Source of the DNA: FEB-25 sp963726315
GTDB lineage: Bacteria; Chloroflexota; Anaerolineae; Anaerolineales; UBA4823
Reading direction: 5' to 3'
Assembly (NCBI GenBank): GCA_963726315.1
Contig: CAVSBZ010000005.1
Span: 1,922,001-1,986,000 of the forward strand
Length of the DNA: 64,000 nt
The first letter of the stretch is position 1, and each line of letters starts with the position of its first letter. Both the position numbers and the translations under genes were made by a program. Below, one piece after another: positions 47,901-57,013 of this stretch. The notes below the pieces were generated by a model. The model saw only the letters and a program-made list of their open reading frames with translations, had not been told where the DNA came from and ran no database searches.

Positions 47901-48947
47901 CACTATCACGGCAGTACGCATCATCCAATGGATGTACCCGCGGCCTGCCACCGTTGATGCTTACATCGTCGAAGGTCATATCCAGGGCTGTATTCCAATA
48001 TGGGTTCCCCGTAGGCCAAATAGGCTGGTGTTCAACCTGAAAGTGAAGGTGGGAGCCTGTGCTGGCTCCGGTATTATCCGCCAGGGCAATAAATTGACCC
48101 CTGGCAACAGGCGCACCGACCGATTTCAATGCCGGTGGGATAGTGCCTTGGGATAAATGCATATACAGTTGGAAGATGGATCGGATCATCGATGTTCCTG
48201 ATCACAATGAAATTGACTTTGCTGTGATCACAATCCTGTACCGAATCATCCCATCCCCACACTGTGCCGGCTCGCGAAGCGTAGATGCTAAAATTATAAC
48301 CTTCCGTACCAGAAAGATTCTGAATTACCTCCCCCGGCTGGGCAAACTTGAGTACCCGGGTAATAGAAATCGAAAGCATAATGTGCAGTGTCGAAATCAG
48401 CATCGTGACCCACGCTGCGGGATAGATAACCAGTTTGACCCCCGTGCCAGGGAAGGAAGTATCCGCTCTGGGTCGGGTAAGCTTCTACCGTTCCCTGATC
48501 CATCGCCAGCCACATATCTTTTTCGTCCGCAGACATCAGGTCATCCGGAAGCGACTTTAAAGCCTCCTGCCAGCCAGCATCGGAAGGTAGGAGAACCGTC
48601 CATTGTCCATTCGTCAGGTGAGTGATCGCCAATCCTGGTTCGATGGGTACTACAGACTGGGTTTGGGGGTCATAATATACTACCCAGGCAGTTGCCCACT
48701 GCTCATCCTGGGATATTTTGATATCGGTGACTTGCAGGTCGCTCGCCAATCCACTTTGAACGTAGTTTTTGCTCGCTGCGATGGCATCAATAACAGCTTG
48801 CTCGATTTGATCTTCGAGCACCTGTGTATCGCCGGAAGATGGTTTTGGCTCGGCATATAGCGCTGAAGAGGATGCCGTGGGGAGCGAGAAAATGAATAAG
48901 CAGACGATAACGGTGATAGAAACAAGAATTACTTTTTTATATTTCAT
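44994..48947 (-). CDS. Giant secreted M23 metallopeptidase with crystallin, jelly-roll and PPC domains (three frameshifts)
   Basis: Three surplus bases (C5 at 48331-48335; around 48170-48185; CCC at 47032-47034, plus-strand view) break one gene of about 1316 residues. It starts with a signal peptide (KKVILVSITVIVCLFIF). M23 zinc motifs are HYAFD and SHLHFQV, with the intervening YNFSIYASRAGTVWGWDDS typical of the LytM fold. Then follow an Ig-like segment, a beta/gamma-crystallin-like pair (VTLFEDPYYLGGCVKFGIGD; ENVIATLYSDENYSGHS), a fibronectin-like stretch, a MAM/immune-inhibitor-type jelly roll (GMAHSGSNSWWYQN; RWVQISVDRGPFQNLV), and PPC domains. The C-terminus ends MWTYLPSVYRK. It may cut peptidoglycan or proteins of other cells. 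Confidence 0.82.
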
Positions 48948-49302
48948 TACCCATTCTCCAAACAGTCAACACCAGTGTAATCAGGCAAATTTCCACGCCA
49001 CACTACCATTTTACACGAAACTACAAAACTGGAAGCTAGCCAGTAGAATTTTACCTGGCAACCTTCCCGTTGCAAGTTCTCCGCCAGCTCACATGCAGGC
49101 TTATCCGTCTGTTTCGATCTCAAAATCAGTATTTCTACCTTGTATATATGGTAGATTCTCGTCGATCCACCAATCAACAGGATACAGCTAGCAATCCTTC
49201 TTCACAGTAATTAGATAAATTGGAGTTAATTCATAATCTATGGTAAAATTTACTAAGGCCTAATGTAACCCCTGGTCAAATTAATAATATATGAGGGAAT
49301 GT
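48948..49302. other. 355-base divergent intergenic region
   Basis: It lies between the two divergent secreted-protein genes and must carry both promoters. A weak sigma70-like pair on the plus strand (TTGGAG, 18 bases, TAAAAT, near 49219-49248) could serve the 49.3 kb gene. No gene seen. Confidence 0.4.
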
Positions 49303-51798
49303 ATGAACAAATATAGCCGATTTACACAAACCTTATCACTTGTAGTGATCCTTTCGATTACTCTTGCTTTCCTTAACTCCTCTTTAGCATTTGCCCAACC
49401 AACTCCGGCTGTAAATGAAGATTGGCGCGACAGTGATTATGCTTTCAATGCAAGCATGATGGACACGGATCAAAACGGTAACGTCTTTGTCCTTGGTGAT
49501 ACAGCCGCAGGCAATTATCTGCAAATAAAAAAATTCAGCCCATCTGGCTCTTTGCTCTGGCAGACAACATATAATCCTCCAGAAAGACTGGTAGGCACCT
49601 GGATGGCTGTCGACAGTAACGGAGATGCCATCATGCTGGCGTCCATGGTCTCTGGTGGTAATAATACCCCCTCTGGATGGCTGACCCTGAAATACGATTC
49701 AAATGGCAACCTGCTATGGTTAAATAGTCTGCCTGGTCCATTCTATTACGCTAGTAGGGTGAAAGTTGACAACAGTAATAATATTTATGTAGCCGGGAGT
49801 ATGTGGTTGACCAATCCCTTCGGCGATACCACCCATGACTCGGTCTTGATCAAATATTCTCCCACCGGATCGACCCTATGGACAGCAGTCTTCGACAACA
49901 ACGGTGCCGTCGATAGACCTACATCTCTGGTTATCTCACCGGATAATAGCCGAGTTGGAATCGCCGGTGTTAGCGGCAACCTGTTCATGGCACTCATGTA
50001 TGACTCTGACGGCAACCAGTTGTGGGCAAATACAGACAGTAATCTATACCCTGCAAATGACCTGGCATTTGGCACCGGAAATATCGCCTATTTTTCCACA
50101 GGCAGTTATTTTCCACAGGATCCAAATCCTTATCAGATGGCAATCGTGAAATTTGACGCCTCGGGAAATCAGTCCTGGATACATAGCTACAACGTCGGTG
50201 ATCGCGCATTATATATCGGGGTAGATTACCAGGGGAATATCTTGGCTACAGGCATAGACGGGATATATATGGATTGGATGACGATCAAGACAGATGCCGA
50301 TGGTAATCTGCTTTGGTCTCAGAGATATGATGGTGGAAAGAATAATGATGAAACCCCCAATATGCTGGCAATCGACTCTTCAGGTGCGGTTTATATAACC
50401 GGTAAAGGTGGACCTAATCCAAGTTCCGGGAATATTTCCTACGTCAAAGGTGTGATGGTTAAATACAATCCGGATGGTTCACCTGGATGGGCAGTGTGGG
50501 ATGATTATGCAAACGGTAAAGCATTCCGGCTTGGTACGGGTGACACACTCGCAACCCTCGCCTGGGCTTATCTTGTAACCACGCATTATACCCAGACGGG
50601 TCTACCAGATCTCACCCCGAACGCACCGACCAATCTAACCGGTTATGCGTCGTTCGATGGTTTCCATTATGATGTAATATTAACCTTCAACGATAATTCT
50701 AATAATGAGTTTTGGGTTGAGGCTGAACGCTGTACGGGCGTAGGATGCACAGACTTTACCAAGGTTGCCCAGACACGCGGCGAAAACAGTACGACAACGT
50801 CTGATCTTAATGTCCCTGAAGGCGTTACTTATACTTACCGGGTGCAGGCGAAAGGTTTCATGGGTGGTTCAGATTATTCAAATACGATCGAGATTACCGT
50901 ACCCAATTCGCCTCCCATTGCCGAACCGGATGCTTATATTACCGGGGAAAACACTCCCCTAGTGGTTCCTGTTCCTGGGGTACTCAGTAATGACACCGAT
51001 CCAAATAGTGATCCGCTGGTAGCATTCCTTGATTTAAGTGTCAGTCACGGAATATTAGTACTGGAGCCAAACGGCTCATTCGTCTACACACCGACCCTCA
51101 GTTACATCGGTTCCGATAGCTTCACTTACCACGCTAATGATGGCATCGACAACTCCAATCTTGTTAGCGTTTCCCTCACCATAACCGGCACCAACACGTC
51201 GCCAGTTGCGTTGCATGATACTTCCACGACACCCGAAGACATCCCTGTGACCATAGATGTATTGGCGAATGATAGTGATGCAGATGGCGACACGCTGAGT
51301 GTATCCGGGATTACTCAACCAGCGCATGGTACTGCCATCATCCAGGATAACAAAATTCTATTTTCCTCATATTTGAATTATTTCGGAACCGATAGCTTCG
51401 GTTACACCATCAGCGATGGTCGTGGTGGAATTGCTTCAGCCAACGTTAACATCGAAGTGACACCTATAAGTGATCCTCCGATTGCCAATAGTGATACATA
51501 CACCACCACCCAGGGGAGCACCTTGATCATAAATCCTCCTGGAGTTTTGCAAAATGATATGGATGTTGATGGAGACCCGCTTACGTCCGTCCTTATAACA
51601 GATGTTAGTCAAGGAACCCTGGCACTCGCATTAGATGGCTCATTCACATATACCCCTGCATCAGGTTTCAATGGGACCGATCAATTTACCTATCTGGTCA
51701 ACGATGGATCAGGCAACTCAGCTCCCGTCACCGTCTCAATCGATGTTATTGCTGTACCTCCGGTATATCAGGTATTTATAGCTTTGCTGATAAGGTAG
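49303..51798 (+). CDS. Secreted beta-propeller and cadherin/VCBS-like repeat protein
   Basis: An 831-residue exported protein. Signal peptide 1-33 (…NSSLAFAQP). Residues ~35-430 carry propeller-type repeats (e.g. VDNSNNIYVAGS, IDSSGAVYITGKGG; SBBP-like). A fibronectin-like domain lies near 445-540. Three tandem Ig/cadherin-like repeats follow, each with NDxDxDxDxL-type calcium loops (LSNDTDPNSDPL, LANDSDADGDTL, LQNDMDVDGDPL). It ends VYQVFIALLIR, a short hydrophobic-basic tail like that of the neighbouring M23 protein. I chose the ATG at 49303, spaced from GAGGG. Likely an adhesin or surface protein. Confidence 0.85.
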   Translation: MNKYSRFTQTLSLVVILSITLAFLNSSLAFAQPTPAVNEDWRDSDYAFNASMMDTDQNGNVFVLGDTAAGNYLQIKKFSPSGSLLWQTTYNPPERLVGTWMAVDSNGDAIMLASMVSGGNNTPSGWLTLKYDSNGNLLWLNSLPGPFYYASRVKVDNSNNIYVAGSMWLTNPFGDTTHDSVLIKYSPTGSTLWTAVFDNNGAVDRPTSLVISPDNSRVGIAGVSGNLFMALMYDSDGNQLWANTDSNLYPANDLAFGTGNIAYFSTGSYFPQDPNPYQMAIVKFDASGNQSWIHSYNVGDRALYIGVDYQGNILATGIDGIYMDWMTIKTDADGNLLWSQRYDGGKNNDETPNMLAIDSSGAVYITGKGGPNPSSGNISYVKGVMVKYNPDGSPGWAVWDDYANGKAFRLGTGDTLATLAWAYLVTTHYTQTGLPDLTPNAPTNLTGYASFDGFHYDVILTFNDNSNNEFWVEAERCTGVGCTDFTKVAQTRGENSTTTSDLNVPEGVTYTYRVQAKGFMGGSDYSNTIEITVPNSPPIAEPDAYITGENTPLVVPVPGVLSNDTDPNSDPLVAFLDLSVSHGILVLEPNGSFVYTPTLSYIGSDSFTYHANDGIDNSNLVSVSLTITGTNTSPVALHDTSTTPEDIPVTIDVLANDSDADGDTLSVSGITQPAHGTAIIQDNKILFSSYLNYFGTDSFGYTISDGRGGIASANVNIEVTPISDPPIANSDTYTTTQGSTLIINPPGVLQNDMDVDGDPLTSVLITDVSQGTLALALDGSFTYTPASGFNGTDQFTYLVNDGSGNSAPVTVSIDVIAVPPVYQVFIALLIR

Positions 51799-51821
51799 GC
51801 CTTTCAACCCTATTGAATTCC

Positions 51822-51856
51822 AAAGCCACCTGGATCGTCGTCAGGTGGCTTTTTGA
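51822..51856 (+). terminator. Terminator of the secreted repeat protein gene
   Basis: Stem AAAGCCACCTG/CAGGTGGCTTT with a nine-base loop and a following T run. Confidence 0.92.
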
Positions 51857-52066
51857 TTCCCAGGTACTCAGGACGAATCTGCTCACCTGATATATACTAT
51901 TCTCACTTCACTATCGATCGAGCTCAAATCCCCTGGGATTGACCATAAAAATTCATCGTCATATAATTGATAATTAGACTGATAATATCTAGATTTTCCA
52001 CTCGCTTTCCCAAGACGCGCTTATCAGGATGAGTGTGTATCGAATAGTGTCAGGAGGGACAGATAA

Positions 52067-53020
52067 ATGATGATTGATCCACTAAAGCAACAGTTCACCA
52101 AACCAAAGCCAGCGGTCATCAAATGGCTGCTTGATTCCGATCCTTCAATTCGCTGGCAAGTCATGCGTGACTTGACCACAGAGTCTAATGAGTTAGTTGT
52201 AGCCGAGCGCCAGCGGGTAGCCACGCAAGGTTGGGGTGCCCAGCTGCTTGCCCTCCAGCGTCCAGATGGCAAGTGGGATGGAGAGATCTTTTTAGCTAAG
52301 TGGGCTACCACATTTTACGCCCTGCTATTGCTGAAGGATATGGGTCTTGACCCGAAAAGTGAGCAAGCCCGGATGGCAATAAGTCTCGTGCGCGACAGGG
52401 TCACCTGGGGTCAAGAATTCGGAAACCCTCCGTTTTTCGAAGGCGAGGTTGAGCCTTGTATCAATGGAAGGGTTCTGGCGTTAGGAGCTTACTTCGATGA
52501 GCCGAGCGATCGTCTGGTTGACAGGCTCCTCAGCGAGCAGCTTGAGGATGGAGGTTGGAATTGCGAAGCTCCCCCCAGCCGGCGATCCTCGTTTCACACT
52601 ACCATCTGCGTTCTGGAAGGGCTGCTAGCGTACGAAAAAGCCAAGGGAGCCAGTCGAGCGGTGACGGATGCACGCCTCCGAGCACAGGAGTATCTCCTGG
52701 TGCGTGGATTGTTCCGCAGGTTGTCAACCGGAGAGGTGATCGACCGCAACTGGCTGCGCTTTTCGTATCCCCCCACCTGGCACTACGATGTGCTGCGCGG
52801 ACTGGATTACTTACGCAGTGCCGGTGTTGATCCGGACGAACGAGTTGTTGAAGCCGTTGCCCTAGTGGCGAAAAAACAGCACCAAAACGGGCGATGGCCG
52901 CTTCAGAATCCCCACCTCGATCAAGTCAACTTCAGCATGGAAGGTCCACCAGGCACTGCCAGCCGGTGGAACACACTGCGCGCCTTACGCGTGTTGGACT
53001 GGTATTCCAGGCAAGAATAA
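52067..53020 (+). CDS. Alpha/alpha-toroid (prenyltransferase/squalene oxidase-like) repeat protein
   Basis: A 317-residue soluble protein. Three QW-type motifs are visible (QRPDGKW, QLEDGGW, QHQNGRW), as in terpene cyclases and prenyltransferases, but no DxDD catalytic motif is seen, so terpenoid cyclase activity is unlikely. AGGAGGGA lies about eight bases before the first of two adjacent ATGs. It begins a GC-richer patch. Function unknown. Confidence 0.75.
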   Translation: MMIDPLKQQFTKPKPAVIKWLLDSDPSIRWQVMRDLTTESNELVVAERQRVATQGWGAQLLALQRPDGKWDGEIFLAKWATTFYALLLLKDMGLDPKSEQARMAISLVRDRVTWGQEFGNPPFFEGEVEPCINGRVLALGAYFDEPSDRLVDRLLSEQLEDGGWNCEAPPSRRSSFHTTICVLEGLLAYEKAKGASRAVTDARLRAQEYLLVRGLFRRLSTGEVIDRNWLRFSYPPTWHYDVLRGLDYLRSAGVDPDERVVEAVALVAKKQHQNGRWPLQNPHLDQVNFSMEGPPGTASRWNTLRALRVLDWYSRQE

Positions 53021-53131
53021 CCCAACAGTATGATGCATTACTCTCTCAATTCAGCCATTTTTTTCATGTAGAAGAGAACTGCCCAACGATTTAAGCCTAG
53101 AAGGAAATAGGAACACCGCAACTGAAGATGA

Positions 53132-53162
53132 GTCCGCTGCAGAGTGCTGTCAGGCAGCGGAC
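53132..53162. terminator. Strong hairpin between convergent genes
   Basis: Perfect 9 bp stem GTCCGCTGC/GCAGCGGAC with a 13-base loop between the toroid and cupin genes. No T run follows on either strand, so intrinsic termination is uncertain. Confidence 0.45.
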
Positions 53163-53179
53163 GGGTTAGACGTCAGGTC

Positions 53180-53524
53180 TCAGCTGACCCTGACTACATC
53201 GACCGAGATCTCCACTGCCGGCGTCGTTTCTCTATTCTCAAGCCAGTGTGTGGCATTCCTATCCTCAGGCCAGCCCACTCCCGGACCGTACTCCTTAGCA
53301 ATTCCATCTCGATGGTCAGTGATCGTTCCTTCCAGTATATAGACCATCCCCGGTCTATCTTTATGGTCGTGAATCGGGCCGAAAACGCCTCCAGGTTCGA
53401 ATGTCACCATACGCATTCGAAGTTGGCGACCTGCCATGCCCTCGATTTCAAGGCCAAGGTCAAGCGCTGCTAGCAGTTTCACCGTGACACCTTTCGTTTC
53501 AAGTGCTGTCTTTTCATTTTTCAT
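53180..53524 (-). CDS. Cupin domain protein
   Basis: A 114-residue single cupin. Metal-binding His residues lie in GPIHDHKDRPG, with the second motif around GVGWPEDRNATHW. Start at the ATG at 53524 (MKNEKTALETKG), eight bases after AAGGAA. Small cupins of this type may be sensors or isomerases; no substrate can be named. The DinB-like gene lies upstream on the same strand (49 bases), so they may be co-transcribed. Confidence 0.82.
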   Translation of the reverse strand: MKNEKTALETKGVTVKLLAALDLGLEIEGMAGRQLRMRMVTFEPGGVFGPIHDHKDRPGMVYILEGTITDHRDGIAKEYGPGVGWPEDRNATHWLENRETTPAVEISVDVVRVS

Positions 53525-53573
53525 CGTAATTTCCTTTCTATACGTTCTGGCCACCTGACGCTTGGCCTCATGC

Positions 53574-54245
53574 TCATCTGACAGTCAGATCCTTGTCTTG
53601 CATTTCCCAAGCGTGATCGAGCGCGTGATACGCGGTGTGGCGAATCAGGTACCGGAGTGGCCAGGTGCGCGCCATTTTGTTCTGGGAATGCAAGGCCCGA
53701 ATTTCGTTGCAATAGCTGTCGCGATGCGCGTTCAATCCCTCTTCGATCAGCATCACCTCCGGAGGTGTACGCATGCCGAGCTTCTTCTCCCAGTCCCGCT
53801 CCGCGCCAAATGTATGACGAACGATGTGGTCCCGATCTCGCCCTCCACCTCGCGGACCCTTTTGCATTTCAGCCGAGACGTACGAACGCACATTGTCGAA
53901 AAACGCCCAGCACGCACGCATCAGAGTCAAATCACGTTCCAATGCTTCGTCAGACATAGCTTGCTGGTCGATGCTCGAAAATCCGAATGAGATACCCCAA
54001 AAGTCGGTTGAGCCTGTGCCCTGATATTTCTCGACCACGTCGATGACGCTGCTTGGTGCAAACGCAGTTTCCAACCCGGCTAGCTTCGCCACCTTTGCGT
54101 AACGTGGAACATAGGAGAGCAAGCGTTCGATTGCAGCCTGCGGGGTCGTTGCTCCCCGCTCGAGCCCGGGCCAGTCTGGTGCCACTGCCACCACCTTCTT
54201 GCCCTTCGGTCCGATTTCTAGCGTCACCCGAATAAGGTCAGCCAT
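53574..54245 (-). CDS. DinB-like four-helix protein with N-terminal beta domain
   Basis: About 223 residues from the ATG at 54245, with GGAGGA before it. The N-terminal 50 residues (EIGPKGKKVVAVAPDWPGLE) look like a small HicB-type beta domain. The rest is helical with a DinB-like metal-site end: RHTAYHALDHAWEMQDKDLT. DinB-superfamily proteins are often metal-dependent thiol transferases or hydrolases. GC-rich codons suggest recent transfer. Function unknown. Confidence 0.68.
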   Translation of the reverse strand: MADLIRVTLEIGPKGKKVVAVAPDWPGLERGATTPQAAIERLLSYVPRYAKVAKLAGLETAFAPSSVIDVVEKYQGTGSTDFWGISFGFSSIDQQAMSDEALERDLTLMRACWAFFDNVRSYVSAEMQKGPRGGGRDRDHIVRHTFGAERDWEKKLGMRTPPEVMLIEEGLNAHRDSYCNEIRALHSQNKMARTWPLRYLIRHTAYHALDHAWEMQDKDLTVR

Positions 54246-54916
54246 AGCTCCTCCACTCATAATAGTTCCTGCCATCGCCCACCTATGATGGAGCGCGGTG
54301 GTAGCTTTTCAATCCCACAAGCCTCCGATGTTCATTTCAGGGTCAAGAACGCCTGCACCCGCGTGTTTGATGCCGTGAGTTGTCTTTCCGGGTTGCCGTT
54401 CATATGCTCCAACCACACAGACACGATGGGTGTTCTTGCATCGTGATTGCCACATCACGTACGAAAATAGAATTGTCAATCGCCTTACCACTGACATCTT
54501 ACACTTAATTATATAGATTATTTACATTATATCCAGACAATTTTGCTGGTTTTACGGATTCAATATAAGTGTGATTATTGAAAGCTATCATCGGAACCCA
54601 GCAATTTATGGTTAAATTTCAGTTATGTGATAATTTCAATTACTGGTCGATCATAAAGGATTCAGCTGGACGGAGTTTACACGATATCCTGGATATTCCT
54701 GGAGGGACCGGTAAACAGTAAAAATTGGAGACCGATCGGATTATTCTTACTTGGTATCAGCTGCGTTCCAGCATATATTCATAAGGCTTTGGAGATGGAT
54801 TTAATGAGGGCATCGTATCATTGATGTTTCCCCAAAGGAATCCCTCTCTTTGCGAGTCCCGTTTTAGCCCAATTCTTCTTTGATAGCGAACCCTTCTTGT
54901 GACAGCTGTTCATTAA
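54246..54916. other. 671-base gap without a clear gene
   Basis: Short open frames on the minus strand near 54309-54497 do not look like known proteins and lack a convincing ribosome binding site. Composition shifts to AT-rich across it, marking the border to the aldo/keto reductase segment. Confidence 0.4.
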
Positions 54917-55771
54917 TTACAAATCTAGTTTTCGTTCACCCAGCCATTTCACCATTTCAGGGTTACGATGGTCAAAGAAACTACTGGTCTTTGTGTCTAG
55001 CGTTGTAATAGCTGCCAGATCTTCCGCATTTAATTCAAAATCAAACACACTGATATTTTCTAGCATTCTTTCTTTGCGGGTTGATTTTGCAAGCGCAATA
55101 ATCCCTCTTTGGAGAAGGCAGCGGAGAATAACTTGGGCAACACTTTTTTTGTATTTTGCGGCGATTGATAGCAGTAATTCATTTTGAAAAACATTATTCC
55201 TTCCCTCTGCAAATGGAGCCCATGCTTCTACCTGAATACTGTTATCTTGTAAAAACTTTTGCGTCTCAATTTGCTGCTGAAAAGGATTGACTTCGATTTG
55301 ATTTACTGCAGGTGTTATTTTGTTATGAATCATCAAGTCCATTATGCGGTCAGGAGGAAAGTTTGAAAGCCCGATCGCCCTCACTTTGCCCTGTTGATAC
55401 AGTTCTTCCATCGCTCGCCATTCCCCATACACATCGCCGAACGGTTGATGAATCAGGTATAGGTCAATGTAATCTAATTGCAATCGCTTCAGAGAATTTT
55501 CACAGGCTTTTAGTGTGCCCTCATAGCCATTCCTCTGAATCCAAAGTTTTGTCGTGATAAACAACTTTTCTCTCGCAACACCGCTTTGTTTGATTCCATT
55601 ACCAACCGACTCTTCATTCTGGTAAGAAGCAGCCGTGTCAATATGGCTATATCCCGTTTGAATAGCGTCGATGACACTTCTTTCACATTCAGTGCAATCA
55701 GTTATCTGGAAGACGCCGAAACCAAGAATAGGGACTTCGACGCCATTGTTCAATTTTATAGTTTGCATCAT
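54917..55771 (-). CDS. Aldo/keto reductase
   Basis: An NADPH-dependent carbonyl reductase of about 284 residues. The catalytic tetrad is complete: Asp in SHIDTAASY, Tyr in the same segment, Lys in TTKLW and His in YLIHQPFG. The cofactor-binding Ser/Lys/Arg lie in ALAKSTRKERML. Start at one of two adjacent ATGs (55771, 55768) after GAGGAT. It is the second gene of a pair with the NTF2-like gene. AT-rich codon use unlike its neighbours suggests transfer. Confidence 0.93.
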   Translation of the reverse strand: MMQTIKLNNGVEVPILGFGVFQITDCTECERSVIDAIQTGYSHIDTAASYQNEESVGNGIKQSGVAREKLFITTKLWIQRNGYEGTLKACENSLKRLQLDYIDLYLIHQPFGDVYGEWRAMEELYQQGKVRAIGLSNFPPDRIMDLMIHNKITPAVNQIEVNPFQQQIETQKFLQDNSIQVEAWAPFAEGRNNVFQNELLLSIAAKYKKSVAQVILRCLLQRGIIALAKSTRKERMLENISVFDFELNAEDLAAITTLDTKTSSFFDHRNPEMVKWLGERKLDL

Positions 55772-55800
55772 TTTATCCTCATGTTTCTGTTGTATTATTG
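55766..55800 (-). repeat. Duplicated leader, copy in front of the aldo/keto reductase
   Basis: Read on the minus strand it contains ATACAACAGAAACATGAG and then ATGATGCA. A near copy stands in front of the NTF2-like gene at 56181-56216. It includes the Shine-Dalgarno site and start codon. Confidence 0.7.
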
Positions 55801-55803
55801 TCA

Positions 55804-56187
55804 CTATGGGGTAAGTAGCCTGGTGAACGAGAGCGACGCTAACTTCCAGCTACCATCTTCTTGCACATACACTTCTGTAACCACGAAGGGATTGGTGACC
55901 TCATTGCCGCCAACAACGGCCAGCAGCGTAATTCTGTTTAAAAGGATGGCAGTATTGCCAATGATGTTCACCGACACTTCATGGATATCCGCTTTTTTGT
56001 AGTGAATTCCTCCGCTCTTGATGACATCGAGTTCCTTATCTCTTGACATGGTTCCACCCATATGGACAAAGACAGCTTTCTCATGGAAGAGTGCGTCCAG
56101 GGTATCTACCTTGCGCTCAGACATCCAGTGCCATTTCTCTTTAGAGAGATTGATTACTTCTTGTTCCAAGTTTGCATTATGCATCAT
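55804..56187 (-). CDS. NTF2-like (SnoaL/DUF4440-type) protein
   Basis: A 127-residue single-domain protein with the NTF2-like cone fold pattern: long N-terminal helix (LSKEKWHWMSERKVDTLDALF), then AVFVHMGGTMSRDKEL and C-terminal strands VTEVYVQEDGSWKLASLSF. Members are isomerases, hydrolases or ligand binders; the substrate is unknown. It lies 32 bases upstream of the aldo/keto reductase, with which it shares a duplicated leader. Confidence 0.82.
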   Translation of the reverse strand: MMHNANLEQEVINLSKEKWHWMSERKVDTLDALFHEKAVFVHMGGTMSRDKELDVIKSGGIHYKKADIHEVSVNIIGNTAILLNRITLLAVVGGNEVTNPFVVTEVYVQEDGSWKLASLSFTRLLTP

Positions 56188-56216
56188 TTTTTCTCTGATG
56201 TTTCTGTTGTATCACT
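56181..56216 (-). repeat. Duplicated leader, copy in front of the NTF2-like gene
   Basis: Minus-strand sequence contains ATACAACAGAAACATCAG and ATGATGCA, matching the leader at 55766-55800 with few changes. Confidence 0.7.
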
Positions 56217-56393
56217 GAATTTTATATTTGTCTCCGTCACCTCGAACGAGATTTTAACATCTGGAGTTCACTCCAAGTCAAGGGTTTTGCATGTGCGTTC
56301 TGACTGGGAGCTCAACGCTTGTACTTTTAATAATGCTTTAAGTCAAATTCATTACTTGTAAATTGTGTGTAGGATTGAGTACGGCGAATTCCC

Positions 56394-56509
56394 GTACATA
56401 ACCCAACATCGAAATTCTGCGCTCACATATCTAGAAATATCATTCTCTCCACGGAACTCCACCTGTGATCGTGGACGGGCTCACGCCACTCCGTTCTATG
56501 GATCCGTGG
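56394..56509. repeat. Diverged ~115 bp direct repeat, copy A
   Basis: It aligns with 58371-58487 at roughly 80% identity by eye. Shared blocks include ACCCAACAT, TGATCGTGG and GTTCTATGGATCCG. The copies flank the monooxygenase gene in the same orientation. Confidence 0.75.
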
Positions 56510-56577
56510 AAATTACTCACCCATTTTATGAATAGTAAAAATAACTCGACCATCACACAGCTCATACCTCAATACTC

Positions 56578-56612
56578 CTCCCCTAAAAACATGTTTTTTG
56601 TTTTTGGGGGAG
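56578..56612. other. Large hairpin in intergenic DNA
   Basis: A 13 bp stem CTCCCCTAAAAAC/GTTTTTGGGGGAG (one G-T pair) with a nine-base loop. A T7 run follows only at 56630-56636, so it is not a standard terminator. It could be part of a small repeat element. Confidence 0.6.
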
Positions 56613-57013
56613 TCGGGAGGGGGGTATTCTTTTTTTGTGCATCTGAATAACAGGATTTATCACCTCAAATTTTGAATGTGTCGAGGATAATTTTCGATCG
56701 GTGAGTAATTACGATCCGGCTGTTCTTCCCGGGTTGCCTGATTTCTAGGCGGCTGCCCGAATTTTGGGCGGATGCTTGATCATTCGATCTCGATCCTGCT
56801 AAATGCTCACAGTCATTTCATCCCGACAATTCAGGGCGAAGCAGCTCAGCTAATAAGTGATCTGTTCATTCCGGTCCAGATCGAGCTCAAGGATCTGGAA
56901 AATAAATAAGAACTGTCTTCCAGGCTGTATTGACATCCCCATACCAGTGAAGTACAATTATATCGATAATATTTATCTTTTTTATATAATTATTATCCTA
57001 GGGAGGATTTATG

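Larger units (their letters stand above)
56217..57010. other. ~790-base gap with repeat copy and hairpin
   Basis: No credible gene. It carries repeat copy A (56394-56509), a strong hairpin (56578-56612) and the promoter region and GGGAGG site of the monooxygenase. Confidence 0.5.

Noticed and set aside
52067..53020. Squalene-hopene cyclase
   Set aside because: Only half the length of a cyclase and no DxDD motif; only the toroid repeats match.
54309..54497. 62-codon frame upstream of the DinB-like gene
   Set aside because: No ribosome binding site and no family resemblance; alternative frames look equally open.
56465..56650. 61-codon plus-strand frame
   Set aside because: It runs through repeat copy A and the large hairpin, so coding is unlikely.
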